Of a DNA stretch of 64,000 nt, positions 62,011 through 64,000 are shown one piece after another. The position numbers and the translations under genes were made by a program. The notes below the pieces were generated by a model. It was not told the DNA's origin. It did not search any database and was given only the letters and a program-made list of their open reading frames with translations. Numbering within the stretch: position 1 is the first letter of the stretch; each line of letters begins with the position of its first letter. This DNA comes from Aquibaculum arenosum. GTDB taxonomy: Bacteria; Pseudomonadota; Alphaproteobacteria; Kiloniellales; DSM-21159. Location: contig NZ_JARHUD010000002.1 in assembly GCF_029222965.1 (NCBI RefSeq), positions 248,001-312,000 of the forward strand, read 5' to 3'.

Positions 62011-63944
62011 CAATCCGCTCCCAAGGCGCGCACGGGGTCGAGTTGCGCTGCGCGGCGTGCCGGCATCAACCCGAAGACGAGCCCGATCAACATGGCACAG
62101 GCCGCCGCTCCCACGATGGGCGGCAAGGTTATGAGGACGGGCGTTCCCACGGCGCCAATTCCCCAGGTCACGGCCAGGCCCAGCAGGACACCGATCCCCG
62201 CGCCAAGTCCGCAGACCACCAGTGCCTCGACCAGGAACTGCGCCATGACATCACGCGGTCTGGCTCCCACCGCCATGCGCACACCGATCTCGCGCGTACG
62301 CTCGGTTACGGAAACCAGCATGATGTTCATCACCCCGATTCCCCCAACCAGCAGCGAAACTGCGGCAATCGATCCCAGAAGCAGCGTTAGGGTTTGCTGC
62401 GTTTCCTCCACTGAGGCAATCAAGGCCGCCCGGTTGCGGATCGAAAAATCGCGCAGCCCGTGGCGCTCCAGCAGCAGCCGATCAATCGCTGCCTCGACCG
62501 CGTGCACGTCGGCGCCGCGCTCTACCTGGGCCGTGATGGAGCGCAGGTGCTGCTGGCCCAGCAGGCGGAGCTGTCCCGTGGTCAGTGGCGCAATGGCCAC
62601 GTCGTCCTGATCGGAGCCCCAGCTGGTCGCACCCTTGGGCGTCAGCACGCCAATGACTTGCAACGGCACGTTCTGCGCCAACACCCATTGGCCGATTGGA
62701 TCGCTTCCGGCGGGAAAGAGGGCTTCGGCCACGGTCTGTCCGAGCACCACGACGGGGGCATAGCTGTCGAGATCGCTGTCCTGCAGGAACATCCCGGCCG
62801 CAACCGGCCAGTTCTGCAGGGCGGCATAGTCGGCCGACGTCGCCAGCAGGCTCGTGCGGATGTCCTGCAGGCCGGCGCGCAGGGTCATCGAACCGCTGAT
62901 TTCAGGAGCAGCTGCGCGCACGTTCGGCAGGCCCGCCACCGCCTCGGCATCGGCCGCGGTGAGCGTGGCGTCGCCGCCGCGCTGACCGGGTGCGCCGGGC
63001 CGCACGACGAGCAGGTCGCTGCCCATACCTTGGATACGCGCCACCACCTCGTCCCGGGCGCCGTCGCCGATGGCCAGCATCACGATGACGGCGCCCACGC
63101 CAATGACGATACCGAGCAGAGTCAGCAGGGTGCGGAAGCGATTGGCTGCCAGCGACCGCCAGGCAATGCCGGCCGCTTCACTGAGCGGCAGGCCGCCGCT
63201 GCGTTCGGGTGGTCTTTGTAGAGGCGCCACAGCCCCTGCCCCAGCGGGGTCGATGTCGATGGTGCCTGTGTCGGAGACAATGCTGCCATCCACGATCTCG
63301 ATCCGCCGGTCGGCGGCGGCCGCCACCGCGGGATCATGGGTGATGAGAATGACGGTCCGGCCTTCGGCGTGCAGCTCGCGCAGCAGGCGGAGCACCTCCT
63401 GGCCGCTGGCGCTGTCGAGCGCGCCGGTCGGCTCGTCGGCCAGAATGACGTCGGCACCATTCATCAGAGCGCGCGCGATCGACACGCGCTGTTGCTGGCC
63501 GCCGGACAACGCCGAGGGGCGATGGGTTACGCGCTCGCCCAGGCCGAGGCGCTCCAGCAGGCCGCGCGCCCGCTCGCGCCTCTGGCTCCGACCGAGCCCG
63601 GCATAGAGTGCCGGTACTTCCACATTGCCAAGGGCATCGGCGTTACCAACCAGATTGTACTGCTGAAACACGAAGCCGAAGGAGTCACGACGCAGCCGCG
63701 CCAGGCTCTCCGGATCGAGATCCCCAACCTCCCGGCCCTGGAAGCGATAGTGCCCGCCGCTTGGCTGATCCAGGCAGCCGAGCAGGTTCATCAGCGTGGA
63801 CTTGCCAGAACCGGAACTGCCGACAATGGCGACAAACTCGCCGCGTTCGATGGTGAGATCGATGCCGCGCAGCGCTTCGAAGCGGGTTGCCCCCTCGCCA
63901 TAGGCCTTGCGCAAGCCGACCAGTTCGATCAGCGGTGTGCTCAC
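62010..63944 (-). CDS. macB: MacB-type ABC transporter, ATPase and permease
   Basis: 644 residues. The N-terminal ATPase (1-225) has Walker A VGSSGSGKSTLMNLLGCLDQ, signature LSGGQQQRVSIARALMNGAD, Walker B VILADEPTGALDS and H-loop LITHDPAVAAAAD. A membrane helix near 270-295, a periplasmic MacB_PCD domain and three C-terminal helices (FtsX type; VGGIGVMNIMLVSVTERTRE) follow. This topology is typical of MacB mechanotransmission exporters of macrolides, toxins or lipids. GTG 63944 overlaps the upstream gene by four bases. Confidence 0.92.
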   Translation of the reverse strand: MSTPLIELVGLRKAYGEGATRFEALRGIDLTIERGEFVAIVGSSGSGKSTLMNLLGCLDQPSGGHYRFQGREVGDLDPESLARLRRDSFGFVFQQYNLVGNADALGNVEVPALYAGLGRSQRRERARGLLERLGLGERVTHRPSALSGGQQQRVSIARALMNGADVILADEPTGALDSASGQEVLRLLRELHAEGRTVILITHDPAVAAAADRRIEIVDGSIVSDTGTIDIDPAGAGAVAPLQRPPERSGGLPLSEAAGIAWRSLAANRFRTLLTLLGIVIGVGAVIVMLAIGDGARDEVVARIQGMGSDLLVVRPGAPGQRGGDATLTAADAEAVAGLPNVRAAAPEISGSMTLRAGLQDIRTSLLATSADYAALQNWPVAAGMFLQDSDLDSYAPVVVLGQTVAEALFPAGSDPIGQWVLAQNVPLQVIGVLTPKGATSWGSDQDDVAIAPLTTGQLRLLGQQHLRSITAQVERGADVHAVEAAIDRLLLERHGLRDFSIRNRAALIASVEETQQTLTLLLGSIAAVSLLVGGIGVMNIMLVSVTERTREIGVRMAVGARPRDVMAQFLVEALVVCGLGAGIGVLLGLAVTWGIGAVGTPVLITLPPIVGAAACAMLIGLVFGLMPARRAAQLDPVRALGAD

Positions 63945-64000
63945 AGGCGCGGCACCCGCTGTCGGCTAGCCCCGCCTGGTGCTGCACCAGAGGCTGGGAG
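63941..64000 (-). CDS. MacA-like membrane fusion protein, C-terminal end (runs off the window)
   Basis: The last 19 codons of a minus-strand gene, ending in the TGA at 63943-63941 that overlaps the macB start by four bases. The visible residues LPASGAAPGGASRQRVPRL have the low-complexity, Gly/Arg tail common at the end of MacA/HlyD adaptors. The identity rests mainly on the overlap with macB and on the family's operon order. Confidence 0.6.
   Translation of the reverse strand, partial: LPASGAAPGGASRQRVPRL

Overview
The window looks like chromosomal DNA from a high-GC alphaproteobacterium, most likely of the Rhodospirillales/Kiloniellales type. Evidence: GC-rich coding sequence throughout, alphaproteobacterial families (DUF2794, DUF1491), a Zur/ZnuACB module, an OpgD-like glucan protein, an intracellular PHB depolymerase, and many 4-base stop/start overlaps. 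No rRNA, tRNA, CRISPR array, transposase or prophage was seen. About 92% of the bases are in genes I can name or describe.

Layout. 1-3144: truncated PhaZ, a hot-dog thioesterase and a three-gene membrane/stress-type operon (DUF1328, DUF883, holin-like). 3198-9254: histidine utilisation genes hutF, hutI, hutG, hutC and hutU in alternating orientation, with a HutC operator at 6790-6803 but no hutH. 9285-14259: methyltransferase, OpgD-like protein, Sel1 protein, a small possible winged-helix protein behind three 15-bp repeats, and a thiolase. 14442-17407: arsenic operon arsR-acr3-arsC followed by VOC and DUF938 genes. 17423-23895: mgtE, the TPR-bamB-der operon, DUF2794, DUF192 and a gamma carbonic anhydrase-like protein. 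24219-24790: two small membrane-protein genes, one with an exact FNR/FixK box and a clear terminator. 24816-36798: trmJ, cimA, an EamA transporter, queA-tgt-queG-DUF1491, a homocysteine methyltransferase/FAD oxidoreductase pair, a glutamine-synthetase-like enzyme and an aldo/keto reductase. 36856-43358: efp/epmA, a secreted hydrolase, a MarR regulator, and znuA / zur-znuC-znuB around a Zur palindrome. 43375-48260: a very large autotransporter split by a one-base frameshift in a G6 run. 48611-57057: cysD-cysNC, a small lipoprotein, and an ABC-type capsule exporter (KpsM, KpsT, KpsE and OPX types). 57095-64000: an N-acyl-D-amino-acid deacylase broken by one amber codon, a DEAD-box helicase, and a MacA(partial)-MacB-OMF tripartite efflux operon.

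How the parts fit. Several modules are self-contained: hut turns urocanate into glutamate under HutC; zur-znu handles zinc; ars handles arsenate and arsenite; the capsule exporter sits behind genes that make PAPS, which suggests (inference) a sulfated surface polysaccharide. The least ordinary items are the split autotransporter, whose passenger is about 12 units that each pair a conserved beta-helix rung with a variable Gln-rich insert, and the FNR-box-controlled 31-residue membrane protein at 24314-24409.
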